A stretch of DNA of 64,000 nt from Chalara sp. BL73. Taxonomy: Eukaryota; Ascomycota; Leotiomycetes; Helotiales. Shown in pieces: positions 46,956-57,442 of the stretch. The stretch covers positions 162,481 to 226,480 of the forward strand of contig CAKJVC010000146.1 in assembly GCA_918026815.1 (NCBI GenBank). The letters run 5' to 3'. The position numbers were made by a program, and so were the translations under genes. Numbering within the stretch: position 1 is the first letter of the stretch; every line of letters begins with the position of its first letter. The notes beneath the pieces are model-generated. The model was given only the letters and a program-made list of their open reading frames with translations, made no database searches and had not been told where the DNA came from.

Positions 46956-49852
46956 TCAAGATACCCAAGTGACGGAATGATTGCTCAAAAGAAGCTGGTC
47001 AATCAGACGAGGATCATTCCCTGCCGCAACAAGAAGATAGCAAATGACTCTAATTCCTCGACGAGCAACTCTCTCAAGTGCTTTATACATATGTACTCCT
47101 GGAAACCATTTTAAAGAAGTTGTCGTCTTTTGATGTGGGACAATGACAAAGTCATCATCGTCGTCTATATCGTCGGTGATGTTAATGTAGACATCGGAAT
47201 CGTTTTTTGTAGGCGAAGCAATTTCTCCAGTAATCCTTATTGCTGTCAAATTTTCAGCGTTCTTACTTGGTCTTGATATCTGTAATGGTTCAGCAAGCTC
47301 CGTTTGAAAATTTCATGGAAGTCTTTACGCACAGCGTAATCGGTCCTCTTTTCTCCGCAAGACGGGCAAGGTGAGGAGGGAATCCTTGTTAGGGTGAGTT
47401 CTAATTCTTGTTAACTCAGGTGAGAAACAAGAGACTTTAAAGTTGACACACCTTGAGTATCAGCTGAAGCCCATTCTTTGCTAGATTTCGAATGGCTCTT
47501 GTGGGCAAGAAGACATTTCACCACCTCTACATGACCATATGCAGTCGCAATACTCAGTGCAGTTTCATCTTCTGTAGAACGTTGTTCTATGTCTGCTCCG
47601 TACTGCAGGAGAAGGCTAACAATCCTAACATGACCAGAGCGGGCAGCCAGATGCAGAGCCGTTTCCGTGTAGGCTCCTGAATGAATATGAGACGTAGCTC
47701 CCATCTGCAGTTCTAATCTAGCCAATTTCTCGAATCCGGATAATGCCGCTAGCCTCAGAATCTCATCGAGGGTAAAATTTTGAACCATACTTACAGAGTT
47801 GGCAAGATCTGGATGGGTTATTGTTGTCAACCTCGAGACTCTGAAAGAGTTCTCAATTATCTTTCGCAATACTGTATGAGCTTGCCCAGGCAGAGCGAAG
47901 CTGCAATGTTCAGCAAGCGAATAATGAACCTTCCAATTCTGAATAGCGTAAACCGATAGAAATGGTAATTTCCCAAGATGTGCTACATCTCGTTGTTCGG
48001 TTGCTCCACCCATACACAAAATATTCCGAAATATATCTGCTTCGAGCTCACTGATGCGCTGAAGACAAACTTGTGCGATAAGCGCGTTGCAAGCAGCAGG
48101 TGTATCGATCCATTTCTTCTTGCCGTTACTCAAATACTTCAAAAACTTGCGAGCACTGGTGTGAACAAAGCCGACAACGTCATCTTGGCTTATTGATAGG
48201 AGTCCACCTGAGAATTTCCAAAAGACCTCCCTTATCTTCTTCGGATCGAGCTGAAGCACATCGCTCAGCTCATCCAAGAATAGTGGCCGTGATGCATGAG
48301 CAATCCAACTGAAAGCAGTCTCTGCCGAATGTCGCTGGTCAAGCGGAATCAGCTCACACATATATGTGTAGAGGCCTGAAAGATCTCCTATGCCTGGACG
48401 ATGTAAAAGCTGTCTGATAGCTGTTAGAGCAGGAATATTGCTAGCAATCGCCTGAGATATCTGACGTATAATCAGACCGGCCCAGAGAAACACTCCGTTG
48501 GCACGGTCAACCAGCTCATCAGTAAGAAATCTGAATTCATCTTCGTTGAGAAGGACACTCAAATTTTGTGCATTGTGCTGCACATAGAGAGCAATATCGT
48601 TCTTGAGAGCCGGCTCCTGATCTAGATTGATTTGAAATATTGGCCTGACATCACTATTCCGAAGATAATCCGTTCCGCTTGATAGCAGGCATTTGACCCG
48701 ATGGCTAGGGTCGAACCTTTGTGTGAATCTAAGAATCGTTCGTATGGCTTCGTCGCCGCTGTTCTGGACATCGTCGTTCTCGTCCAAGCCATCTAATATC
48801 AGCCACATGGTTTCATTGTCCTCAATACTATGTCGAATCACTCCCCAATATTGGTCGGTATCAAACATAGATATTTGACGCCCCAAACCCCCCAACTCCA
48901 CCAATAGTGATTTTAGTTGACGCCTAGCTACTTCATTGCGATTCCTAGAAGATAGAAGGCTTCGTATAACCTTCAATAGAATTTCCCTGGGTAGGTTATA
49001 ATTTTTATAATGGCTATCGGAACGATAAAACGTAACGATATTATCGGAAGGGTGTCCCGCCTGAAGTGTAGAACTGACAAAGGAACTAAGCGTAGACTTC
49101 CCAGTTCCAACAGATCCATGTAGCCATAATAATGATTCACTAGTGCTGCCCATCCAGTTTTGGAATGTTGGTGTTTTCAAAAGCCAATCCCCGGTTCCAG
49201 CCACGTGGAGGTTTTCTTTTAAGAAGCCAGACCGGGGCCATAAAGGCTCCCTCAGAGTGAGACTCGATAAGAGAGAAACGGTCGAGTCAGCCGACCACAA
49301 ATTCCTCTGCATTCTCTCTTCCACAGCCATTTTCTTAAGAGACCCCCCCTCGAGTCCTTCTTTGAGTGCACCAGTGCCTCCTAGATTCCATGTAAGAGCC
49401 CCTTTTTCATCATACTTAAGCAGATGTGTGGGCAAGCCGCTGTTCCGATCAAGAATGCCGAAGTCTGATGTTTTAGTATCGAACTTCATCGTTCTCGTTC
49501 CTCTAGGGTAAATCACGCCTCCTAAAAAGGCAAATCTAGCAGCGTGTAGATTTGATAGGATGCGTGTTGTTGCAGAAATTGTATATGCCTCCTCGTAGTT
49601 GTAGTCGGAATCGCTACCACATAACATGTCACTTTTGAAGCCGTAATAAAAGAGTTGAACTTCCTCCAATTCCAATTCTGGCTGTTTCCCCAATCCAAAC
49701 TGGGGAGAAAATATGCAAAACCACGGCCATCGAATAGGCCTTGAACATTCAATCGCTCCAGCACCTCCAGCTACATCATCGGTGGAAGCGAGCTTAATAG
49801 AGCGGCTCCCAACCGAAGACAAATCTTCATTTTGCTCACTGGTATGCGGCAT
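46956..49852 (-). CDS. NLR-like NACHT and ankyrin protein
   Basis: STAND NTPase of the fungal NOD-like receptor type; such proteins act in self/non-self recognition and heterokaryon incompatibility. The main exon 49852-47452 encodes 800 residues. The family lead-in GTGDWLLKTPTFQNWM precedes Walker A (GSVGTGKST, residues 246-254) and Walker B (LILDGLDEND, about 351-360). Helical winged-helix-like regions follow. Ankyrin repeats occupy about residues 730-795 (ETALHLAARSGHVRIVSLLL, ETALSIATAYGHVEVVKCLL). A 51-nt intron (47401-47451, GTGTGT donor) removes the stop and adds exon 47400-47267, with CPSCGEKRTDYAVRKDFHEI. Beyond this a coding-like frame runs to 46956 (WFPGVHMYKALERVARRGIR), but its joining phase is unresolved. 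The N-terminal 220 residues match no effector domain I know. The 5' end may extend upstream, since another frame stays open to 50193. Confidence 0.8.
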
Positions 49853-50166
49853 AAGGGAAGACTAATACGCCCTATCGCTCCAAATGTAGAGTTTAACGCT
49901 TCGAATCTGCGGCTTATGGCCGACGAAGTTATTCTAGCTAGGTCACTCTGTATCCTGAGTATTGCGATGTTCAACATTTCTTGCTTCCGTAAAAGAAAAG
50001 CGTTCTTCGAATGGAATATACCATGAGCCTCCTGTCTATTGATGTAAATAATTCCGTAGTAGCGTGATTGACAGCCTTGCAGCCATAGCATGCACCTAGA
50101 GATCATCTGATTCATCCTTGCACTTATCGCATGCGAACTCTTCTCGTCTGCTTCCTGTACCCAAAG
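49853..50166. other. upstream region of the NACHT-ankyrin gene
   Basis: A second minus-strand frame is open here (49771-50193). It contains MLNIAILRIQSDLARITSSA, helix-like, next to the NLR start but offset by one base near 49853. It may be a missed first exon, a frame-broken N terminus, or chance. Confidence 0.3.
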
Positions 50167-50512
50167 AGCCTTACAGTGAGCCTCAGAACGCACTGCGAGC
50201 TTTCCCCTTCAGACCTTTCGGCTTAGAAAGCCTTAAGATATGCCTCGCATCGCATTGCGAGCTCACTCTTCTAACCTTGTATCAATTACACCTTACAATG
50301 AGCCTCGCAGGGTACTGTGAGCCTTTTCATTTTGACTCTTATATTTAGTAAGCCTGCAATAAAGCCTCGCATCGCATTGCGAGCTCTTATGTCTATTGAG
50401 CCATACAGCGAGACTTGCGAAGCACTGCGAAGCTTTCCCTTCAACTTCTTGCGTCAAGCTCTCGCAATGAGCTGCGCAAAATATGCAATGCGAGAACATA
50501 TGTCTGCACTAG
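50167..50512. repeat. tandem array of about 60-bp hairpin-bearing repeats
   Basis: Six degenerate tandem units start near 50167, 50229, 50290, 50351, 50399 and 50457, about 48-62 bp each. The unit begins AGCCTTACAATGAG (varied) and carries an imperfect palindrome, best seen as CTCGCATCGCATTGCGAG in units 2 and 4. This has CTCGCA/TGCGAG arms around a 6-nt centre. Between cores are pyrimidine-rich spacers (CTTTCCCCTTC, CTTTCCCTTC). Other units keep the arms with compensating or near-compensating changes. The array lies entirely between the start codons of the divergent NACHT-ankyrin and Zn2Cys6-ankyrin genes. It could be a minisatellite, a multi-site regulatory region, or a structured RNA leader. 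Confidence 0.85.
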
Positions 50513-50677
50513 CAAATAATTTCATGACAAGGTTAGACGGGAAATTTGGTGCTGCAGAATGTCATCTCTCCTCCACGTTTCCAAACCCACTTCGCTCACT
50601 TTTTGGTGACTTGCTCTTTTCATGTCACCATCGTCAGCGTAGCTGCCGGGAAACGCTTCAACCTGAACCAGAAGGCA

Positions 50678-52259
50678 ATGGCGACTGATCGTGGCCACGG
50701 TGAGTTGGACAACTACAATGATAACCAAATAGCTGTGACAGAAGAAGAACATCGAGAACGTGGGGTCGACAAGTGTGCTGAGTGTAGACACCGGAAAATC
50801 AAGGTGAGAAAACTATCCTTCTAAATGACGAATACTGAGAGCGACAAATCAAGTGCTCTCCAAGTATTCGTGTATGGAATGAGGATTTTCATCAAAAATG
50901 CAAAGGTTGCCAGAAGGGTAATCGGGAATGTGGTCCCAATGAGCGGAAGAAAGCAGAAGATTATATGCAGGATGCCGTGACAAACCTAGAGTTGAGGTCG
51001 AATGGAAACTATGTAGGGCGACCGAGGTAAGTAAACTTGTAAATCATATCACGAAATCACATCCCCGCTAATATGGTAACAGGATTAATGCTGCGCTAAA
51101 ACGGCTTGATTGTAACAAGGAAGCATTATGTCAACTCGACTTTGATATCACATATCTTACTCAATTCCAAGGGCCTGGAGAGCCTATTGCTTCACATCTT
51201 TCCAATCACGGGGATCAATCGTTCCTAGACAAACTTAAAAAGATGTACCGAGATATATTGCAAACGCAGTTGATTGAACTTGCAGAACTTGTATCGTTAG
51301 CTGACGGAGCAGCTGAAGCGGCAGCAACGGACCTAGCGGAAAAGACTTATTGCCGAATCTTGTGTCATTTTCAAAACCTGGGTAGAATGGACTTCATAGC
51401 GTCCGATATCATCACGGATCATTGCAAACTGCTTATCAAGGTGGCAGAATTCTACCTTCGAAATGATGAGGAGTTTCAAGCAGAGAAGCATCTAATAGAG
51501 GCCGTAAAGCTGCCAGCCCCCCAGCCCTTCTTGGACAAGATATGGCAACTGCTTAGGGATTCTCTCCCACGATCATCTGAAAGTCTCGCTGCTTTGGTCA
51601 AGGAAAAAGACACCGGTCAATTCCTCTCACCAGTTACTCCCGAACCATTTCCGCCAGGTCACAGAGTGATGAGGAGTGGCTATGCATCGACAGCTCCACC
51701 GGACCTTCTATGGGGCAACTCATGTCGAGACATTACCTCGTCTCCACCAATACATACCGCCATCCAAGCGAACGTGAATGCGGTGTTCGAAATGATCGAG
51801 GCATGCCCAGAACATGAGCTGTTCGCGAGGGATGCTCAAAGCCGTACCCCTCTCTTCCTTGCTACCTTGCTCAAAGAAGAGTTTGTTGCTTGTTCCATTA
51901 TAGAACGGTTATTGGAAGACCGCGTCGATGTTTTGCGGATGGTGAATGATCGGGATTATTGTGGAGAGCCGATTCTAAATGCCGCAATTCGTTCTGGTTG
52001 CTGCGTTAGGTTCATCCAGATGCTCTTACAATATGGCGCGGAAGTAGAGCCTGAAGTTCTGCTACCAGGGCAACTCACACCACTGCAGGTTGCGGCTCAA
52101 CGGGACGATTTTGATGTTGTTTTATTGCTGATATCGAACGGCGCCATCACAAACAGAGTCTGTTCTGAAGAAATGACAGCACTTCAAATTGCACAAAAGC
52201 GTGGTAATACTCGTATTGCACACTTTCTGGAGTCTCAACCCCATGTTGCCAGCCAATAG
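50678..52259 (+). CDS. Zn2Cys6-type finger plus ankyrin protein
   Basis: Predicted length 491 residues. Exons are 50678-50803, 50854-51026 and 51083-52259; introns are 50 and 56 nt. Near the N terminus six cysteines (33, 36, 43, 58, 61, 68) form CX2CX6CX14CX2CX6C. This is the Zn2Cys6 binuclear-cluster spacing with a longer central loop, first half KCAECRHRKIKC as in fungal transcription factors. Helical sequence follows, including a TPR-like stretch (LIKVAEFYLRNDEEFQAEKH). The C-terminal 180 residues are ankyrin-like: HTAIQANVNAVFEMIEA, TPLQVAAQRDDFDVVLLLIS and TALQIAQKRGNTRIAHFLES. It is divergent from the NACHT-ankyrin gene across the repeat array. The finger suggests a nuclear DNA-binding or protein-binding role; the ankyrins suggest a partner. 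An earlier in-frame start is possible, but Met 50678 fits best. Confidence 0.8.
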
Positions 52260-53516
52260 ACTGTGAAAAGAATCAAATCATGGCCCAATAATGCTCCTTT
52301 CCGGGAGTTGGAACTGTTAGCTTCCAGCCCTGTGGTATTATCCTCGAAGAGCCACGATTGTATTACCCTTGTTGGCGAACGATTTCGGTTGTACATATCG
52401 AATATACGAACTGCCTAACCGCCCATTTATCTCCGATTCTTAGCCTGTTGAGCTCTGAGCTTTAGCCAGGCTGAATTGATGTCCGTTATACCCATCTTGT
52501 TTTGCGTCCTCTCGGCGATGGAGTTACGACACATTAAGGAGTTAAGCGTGGAGCTTGGAGTAAGCATCTGGGAAATTTGAATCTTCTACGAAATGGAAAG
52601 ATACCTTGCCTAGAAGACACAAGAAGTTTCTTGCTACACATGCCTTATATGTACTAGGATAGTTATTATTATACAGTGTCTTTCATTCAATAACAAATCG
52701 GAGTTAAACAAAACAAGAACACATACTGCTCACTTGAGAGTAATGATAGAGGCTACAGTATGGCTATGCGTTTTAAACAGCTTAGAGATGCACCAGCGAA
52801 TGCAATGTGCAAGGCAGGTTAAATAATCCTAATACTTTCGAAAAGCATTTGTAAGCACAAATCCATCTAACGCAAAATATACTCGCTCGAAAATTCTAGT
52901 GAAGACGACGCAGAACAGAGGGTCTGTGTCTAGATAGCGTAGAGTAAATTCAATGATATATAAAGCTTTAGATGAATATTGTTGTTAGCGATGAGACAAA
53001 ATATATGTATATATATCAATATCATTATTGAGGTGTTGACAAGCACAACACCCTGTTGGCTTGGCATGGCCTCGGCCTCGCTTAAGTAGCTCCATCGGTG
53101 CTAGACTCTCGACTTTCCCGCTCTGTGAACAAAATCTTCCCTTGGAGCTACCCATTCACCACCATCACGAACAATCAGCTTTCAATTCTGCCACTCTTCC
53201 AGCCTTTCAGTCCTTCTCCCGAGAACTTCATTTCGTCGTCTCAGATACTCATTATAGAGTTCTTTTCTAATATTAGTGTTCTTGAGCCACGTTCTGATCT
53301 TCTGCCTCCGCCATCCGTTCCCTTCTCCGAAAGACGCGATCGTTATCCGTGACAGGTCTCGATAGCTCCTCCACATTCTCCTCTTCATCTGTACATCAAT
53401 TCATCATCTGCTCCTGGGTCGTGCGCTGTTACGATCAACTCCCCTGATCAACTCCTCACTTATAATAATCTGTGAGGCAGACACCAAGTCTCCCTCGCCT
53501 TCATACCTCTCTCGGC
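52260..53516. other. intergenic / G3BP-like upstream region
   Basis: About 1.25 kb. The last 450 bases are pyrimidine-rich, as in leaders of well-expressed fungal genes. An AT repeat-like patch sits at about 53000-53020. No gene visible. Confidence 0.45.
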
Positions 53517-55281
53517 ATGTCAACCAACGGCAGCTTCGCTCAACAGGAGCAATACAAGACTGAACAGTATCCAGCTACCTCCGGCGCTGCTGATACCAAC
53601 AATGGCGGTTCTTCTAGCAATGATAACTTGTCCAAAGATGAGGTTGGATGGTACTTCGTCGAGCAGTACTACACTACCTTGAGCAAGAACCCAGAGAAGC
53701 TTCATGTACGATTGCATATCCAAATAAATCTCGGCCAATACTGACTCCTATAGCTTTTCTATGGAAAGCGATCCCAGTTCGTCTCTGGTCTAGAAGCTGT
53801 TACATCTCTCGTTTTCGTCGGCCGTAGTGTGAGTATCCATCCGTCTTTCCCTTCACGTTAGATTCCACAGCTAATAGATGTACAGGCTATTCAAGGTCGT
53901 ATCCGAGATCTTGACTTCCAAGACTGCAAGGTTCGTGTTACCAATGTTGACTCACAAGCATCCTTCGATAATATCGTTATCCAAGTTATTGGAGAGATGT
54001 CCAACAAATCTGCCGAGCCAAAGAAATTCGTCCAGACCTTCGTCCTTGCCCAACAACCATCGGGTTACTTCGTTCTGAATGATGTCTTCCGATACATTAG
54101 CGAGGAGGAGGATGATGAGGTTCCTGAAGCTACTGGAGAGGTCGTTGAGGGAGAGGCTGGTGCTGCTACTACTAGTGCATTAGTCGAGGATGTCGAAATG
54201 CCAAAGCCTCAAGCTACTGTGGAGGAAAAAGCTCCTGAATTGGATACTACAATTGTCGACAAGAAATTGGAGACTATTGAGGACGAGCCAGTTGCTCCAG
54301 TAGAAGAGGCTCCCTCCACCAATGGAGAGACACCTGCTGAGGCTGAGGAGGCTATTGTGACTGAGACTAAGCCAGAGGAAGAAATTCCAACCCCCGAGGT
54401 TGTTGAGAAGGCCGTCGAGGAAGAGACGAAGGAGCCGGAAAAGCCTGCCGAGCCAGCACCATCTCCAGCCATTAGTCGCCTTCCTTCTGTTACAAAGCCA
54501 GCAGTTCCAACTCAACCCGCTACCCCCGCTAAACCATTGACATGGGCAAGTCGCGCTGCCGCCGCGGCGGGACCTCCTAAGCCTGCCGTTCCTATTGTCG
54601 CTCCCAAATCAACTGCTACACCACCAGCACAAGCCCGCGCGGCTCCCCCCAGCACACCAGCCAAGCCCGCACAAATCCAATCTACTGCCGCTCCTGCCGC
54701 TACATCTGAGAAGGACAAGGAGAACAACCCTCCTACCCCTGGCGGATGGCAAAGTGTTGGTAGCGACCACTCTAAACGGCAAAACCGACCCCAATCAATC
54801 TCTCAGGCGCCTCCTGAGAAAGAAGGCAGCCTTGGCTATGTGAGAAATGTTACTGAGAAAGTCCCCGAGAAAGACCTGCGTGAGCAGCTTGCCTCATTTG
54901 GCAAGTTGGTTTACTTTGACATCAATCGCTCAAAGGTAAAGTCAAGGATATCTGCTGCAGCATTAAATATTATACTAATATGATACCTAGAACTGTGCCT
55001 TTGTTGAATACGAGTCTCCTGAGGGTTACCAAAAGGCGGCCGCTGCGAACCCACACAAGATTGCTGGTGAAGACATCTATGTTGAGCCACGTCGTCCTAA
55101 GGCCGGTGCTTACGGCGGAAATACCTACAATGGCCCACGCGGAGGTGTCAATCAACGCGGTCGTGGTGGCTTCGAACAAGGACGCCCTGGGAGTCAAGGG
55201 GGCCGTGGCAATTTTGGACAAAATCGTGGTCGTGGGGGAGCACCTCGAGGACGAGGCGCCAGTCAAGCTGCTAATGCATAA
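53517..55281 (+). CDS. nxt3: G3BP/Nxt3-like NTF2 and RRM protein
   Basis: RNA-binding protein of the Ras-GAP SH3-binding-protein family. Fission-yeast Nxt3 and budding-yeast Bre5 partner a ubiquitin protease and associate with stress granules. Predicted length 534 residues. Exons are 53517-53705, 53754-53828, 53886-54935 and 54991-55281. The NTF2-like domain (about 40-165) includes WYFVEQYYTTLSKNPEKLH and FVLAQQPSGYFVLNDVFRYI. A long acidic, then Ala/Pro-rich linker follows. The RRM has GYVRNVTEKVPEKDLREQLA and, after the last intron, NCAFVEYESPEGYQKA. The protein ends in RGG repeats (GGRGNFGQNRGRGGAPRGRG). The order NTF2, acidic, RRM, RGG is diagnostic. Introns are 48-57 nt, GT-AG. Confidence 0.95.
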
Positions 55282-56073
55282 ACCTGATGATTCAGATCTG
55301 GAGTCATGGTCATGAGAACATCTCTCGCCATTCATCCATCAATCCCAAATCGACCGTGTACCATATCCCTCCCCTCTTGGACCATCTTGCTACGACCCAA
55401 GAGCTATGTATTCTACCTACTCTTTAGTATTTGCGGCCGTTTGGACTTCCGATTTTCTGCGCGCAAAAGTTTTGATTCCACCAGCGGGATTTGCAACACG
55501 GCCAATCACACGACCTTACGTGGTATATGGATTTTGCTGATATTTTGCATCTTCACAAAACGGAATGGAATGGACACGGGTTTCAAAAATGAGTTCCGTT
55601 TGACGAATATTTTCATCAAAATCTACTTTTCATGTCTTTAGCTGGCATGGGTTGCGCGTTCTTCAAACTGATTCCCCATTTTCATTTTCACTGCATGGCA
55701 TATTTCGTCGCTTTCGCTTGATGATTGGTAGGAGGGACACAAGGCAGCATGGCATTTCAGGATGGTAATGTAGAGGATGAAGGGCGAGGAGGTTGAATGC
55801 TAGCAGAGTGTCTGTAGTTTATAAATCAAGTGCAGAACTCCAATCAGTCCGGGTGCAGCCCTGGAATTCTTTGTGTGGATCATCTCGACAAGTTACTTAC
55901 AAACAAGAATCGCCGAGACCTTACTCGTTTCGAATTAAGTCCATGATGGGAAGGTTGCACAATGTTCTCTGTATTATCTCTCGGCACCCTAAGACAGCAA
56001 GGCAGACTCAAGGCATGCTTAAAGGGTAGAACACAAGATGAAAAACTTGGAAACACGTTCTTAAGTGTAAAAT

Positions 56074-56092
56074 GGGGGGGGGGGGGGGGGGG
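56074..56092 (+). repeat. 19-base poly-G tract
   Basis: An uninterrupted run of 19 G follows AAAAT and precedes TTCTGC. Such a run could form G-quadruplex structure and is also hard to sequence, so its exact length is unreliable. Confidence 0.9.
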
Positions 56093-56623
56093 TTCTGCAA
56101 AGTCAATGTTCAGTTTCTAAGAAACAGATCAAGTTCGAGTCGGGGCCTCTCTTTTTCCGAGATTTTGATCCGATGTTCCCCAGATGCCCCACAAGGATTT
56201 GTGCCAAGACTATGGCTCTGACAATTTATATCAGACTCGACCCATGCAGCATACTCGAGAAAGCCTCAAACTGCTCCACATGACTCCGGAGGGCGTGCTG
56301 GTGTGCCTTTTTGAGTCATGTAATTGAGCTTGTTACCCTCTTCTGACTTTTCACTATGCTGTCAGACTGTTCTCAACCCTATTCTAGGGCTTCATCGCAG
56401 CCACCACGCGGCAAAAAGTTTCCTATTGAACAACAGATTCATTGCCGGCCTATCATAGAAGTAGTCCTTCGATGCGATGAAACTTTGGGATCTTGTTAGT
56501 GTTCATGCTTCGGTCCCGAACTTCCATAGACTTCAGCTTCTTCTTGTGCGCTATGTCTATTTCAAGTTTTCTTGTCCCTTGTCCTCCCATAGATACCTAC
56601 TGTAATAGGCCATTATCAAGCTT

Positions 56624-56842
56624 TTATGCTTTAATTGTTTGCTGATACCATACTGTCGATGACAAGATATGATTTGTGCACTGGCCCAGTAGTGGTGGGA
56701 ACACGATTTGCGGCAACGACGCCACAAGCTCGTCCTGGAAAAAGTTCTCCGGATGCCGAGTAAACGGAAGCTGGCGAAACTGAGCTGCCTGTGAATCTTC
56801 TTGAGGATTGAAGTGAATCCCGGCACTGATCTGTGTACGCAA
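56624..56842 (-). pseudogene. unrecognised coding-like remnant
   Basis: A 72-residue frame with protein-like composition, for example ISAGIHFNPQEDSQAAQFRQ and FTRHPENFFQDELVASLPQI. It has a stop upstream and ends abruptly. I do not recognise the family. It may be the last trace of a lost gene. Confidence 0.25.
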
Positions 56843-57442
56843 CTAGGCATGATATGTAAACGCCATGCTAAGATTTGCCAATTGTTGTTTCTATACTTTA
56901 ATACTGAGCTCATTGATACGGTGTCTGATCATATATATCTGTAGGCTGCCATGTTTTCTGCCCATTTCCTGAACACCACATCTTTATTTCATTTTCTACG
57001 GCTCATTTCTAACAGATAACTTGAATCTCTATTGAGTGAATCTGTACTCTATATAGTGTAATCATGCAGAGGAATGTCTTACTGAGGCTTCGGCCCCACA
57101 TAACGAGCCTGATGTATCCTGTGCAAATGAGTTTTGCTTAGCGTAGAAAATGCCACATGCTATCCACGCTGTACCCCGCGTTGTCCGACCAAAAAGTCTA
57201 ATGAGAATCCGCGCTCCCCCTCAAAGCTTAGGCTTGGGAAAAGAAAATCCAGATCTACAATCTGGAGATGATATCCAGGCGTGCGGTAACCAGGGGATCA
57301 GCTCCCTCACGATAGTATATTCTCTCATCTTATATCAAGCCCCATTCTGCACAAATTTGCTCCTCAGAATCTTCTGTCTCATCGTCGCTCACTCCCATGC
57401 CCTTTCGAAGAACTAGGATTCTTCGGTTAATCCTTGGGTATC

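Larger units (their letters stand above)
55282..57442. other. gene-poor region
   Basis: About 2.2 kb. Contains a 19-base G run (56074-56092) and a short minus-strand coding-like remnant (56842-56624); both are listed separately. No complete gene seen. Confidence 0.45.

Noticed and set aside
50167..50512. CRISPR-like array
   Set aside because: Repeats are degenerate, directly adjoining rather than spacer-separated, and the host is a fungus.
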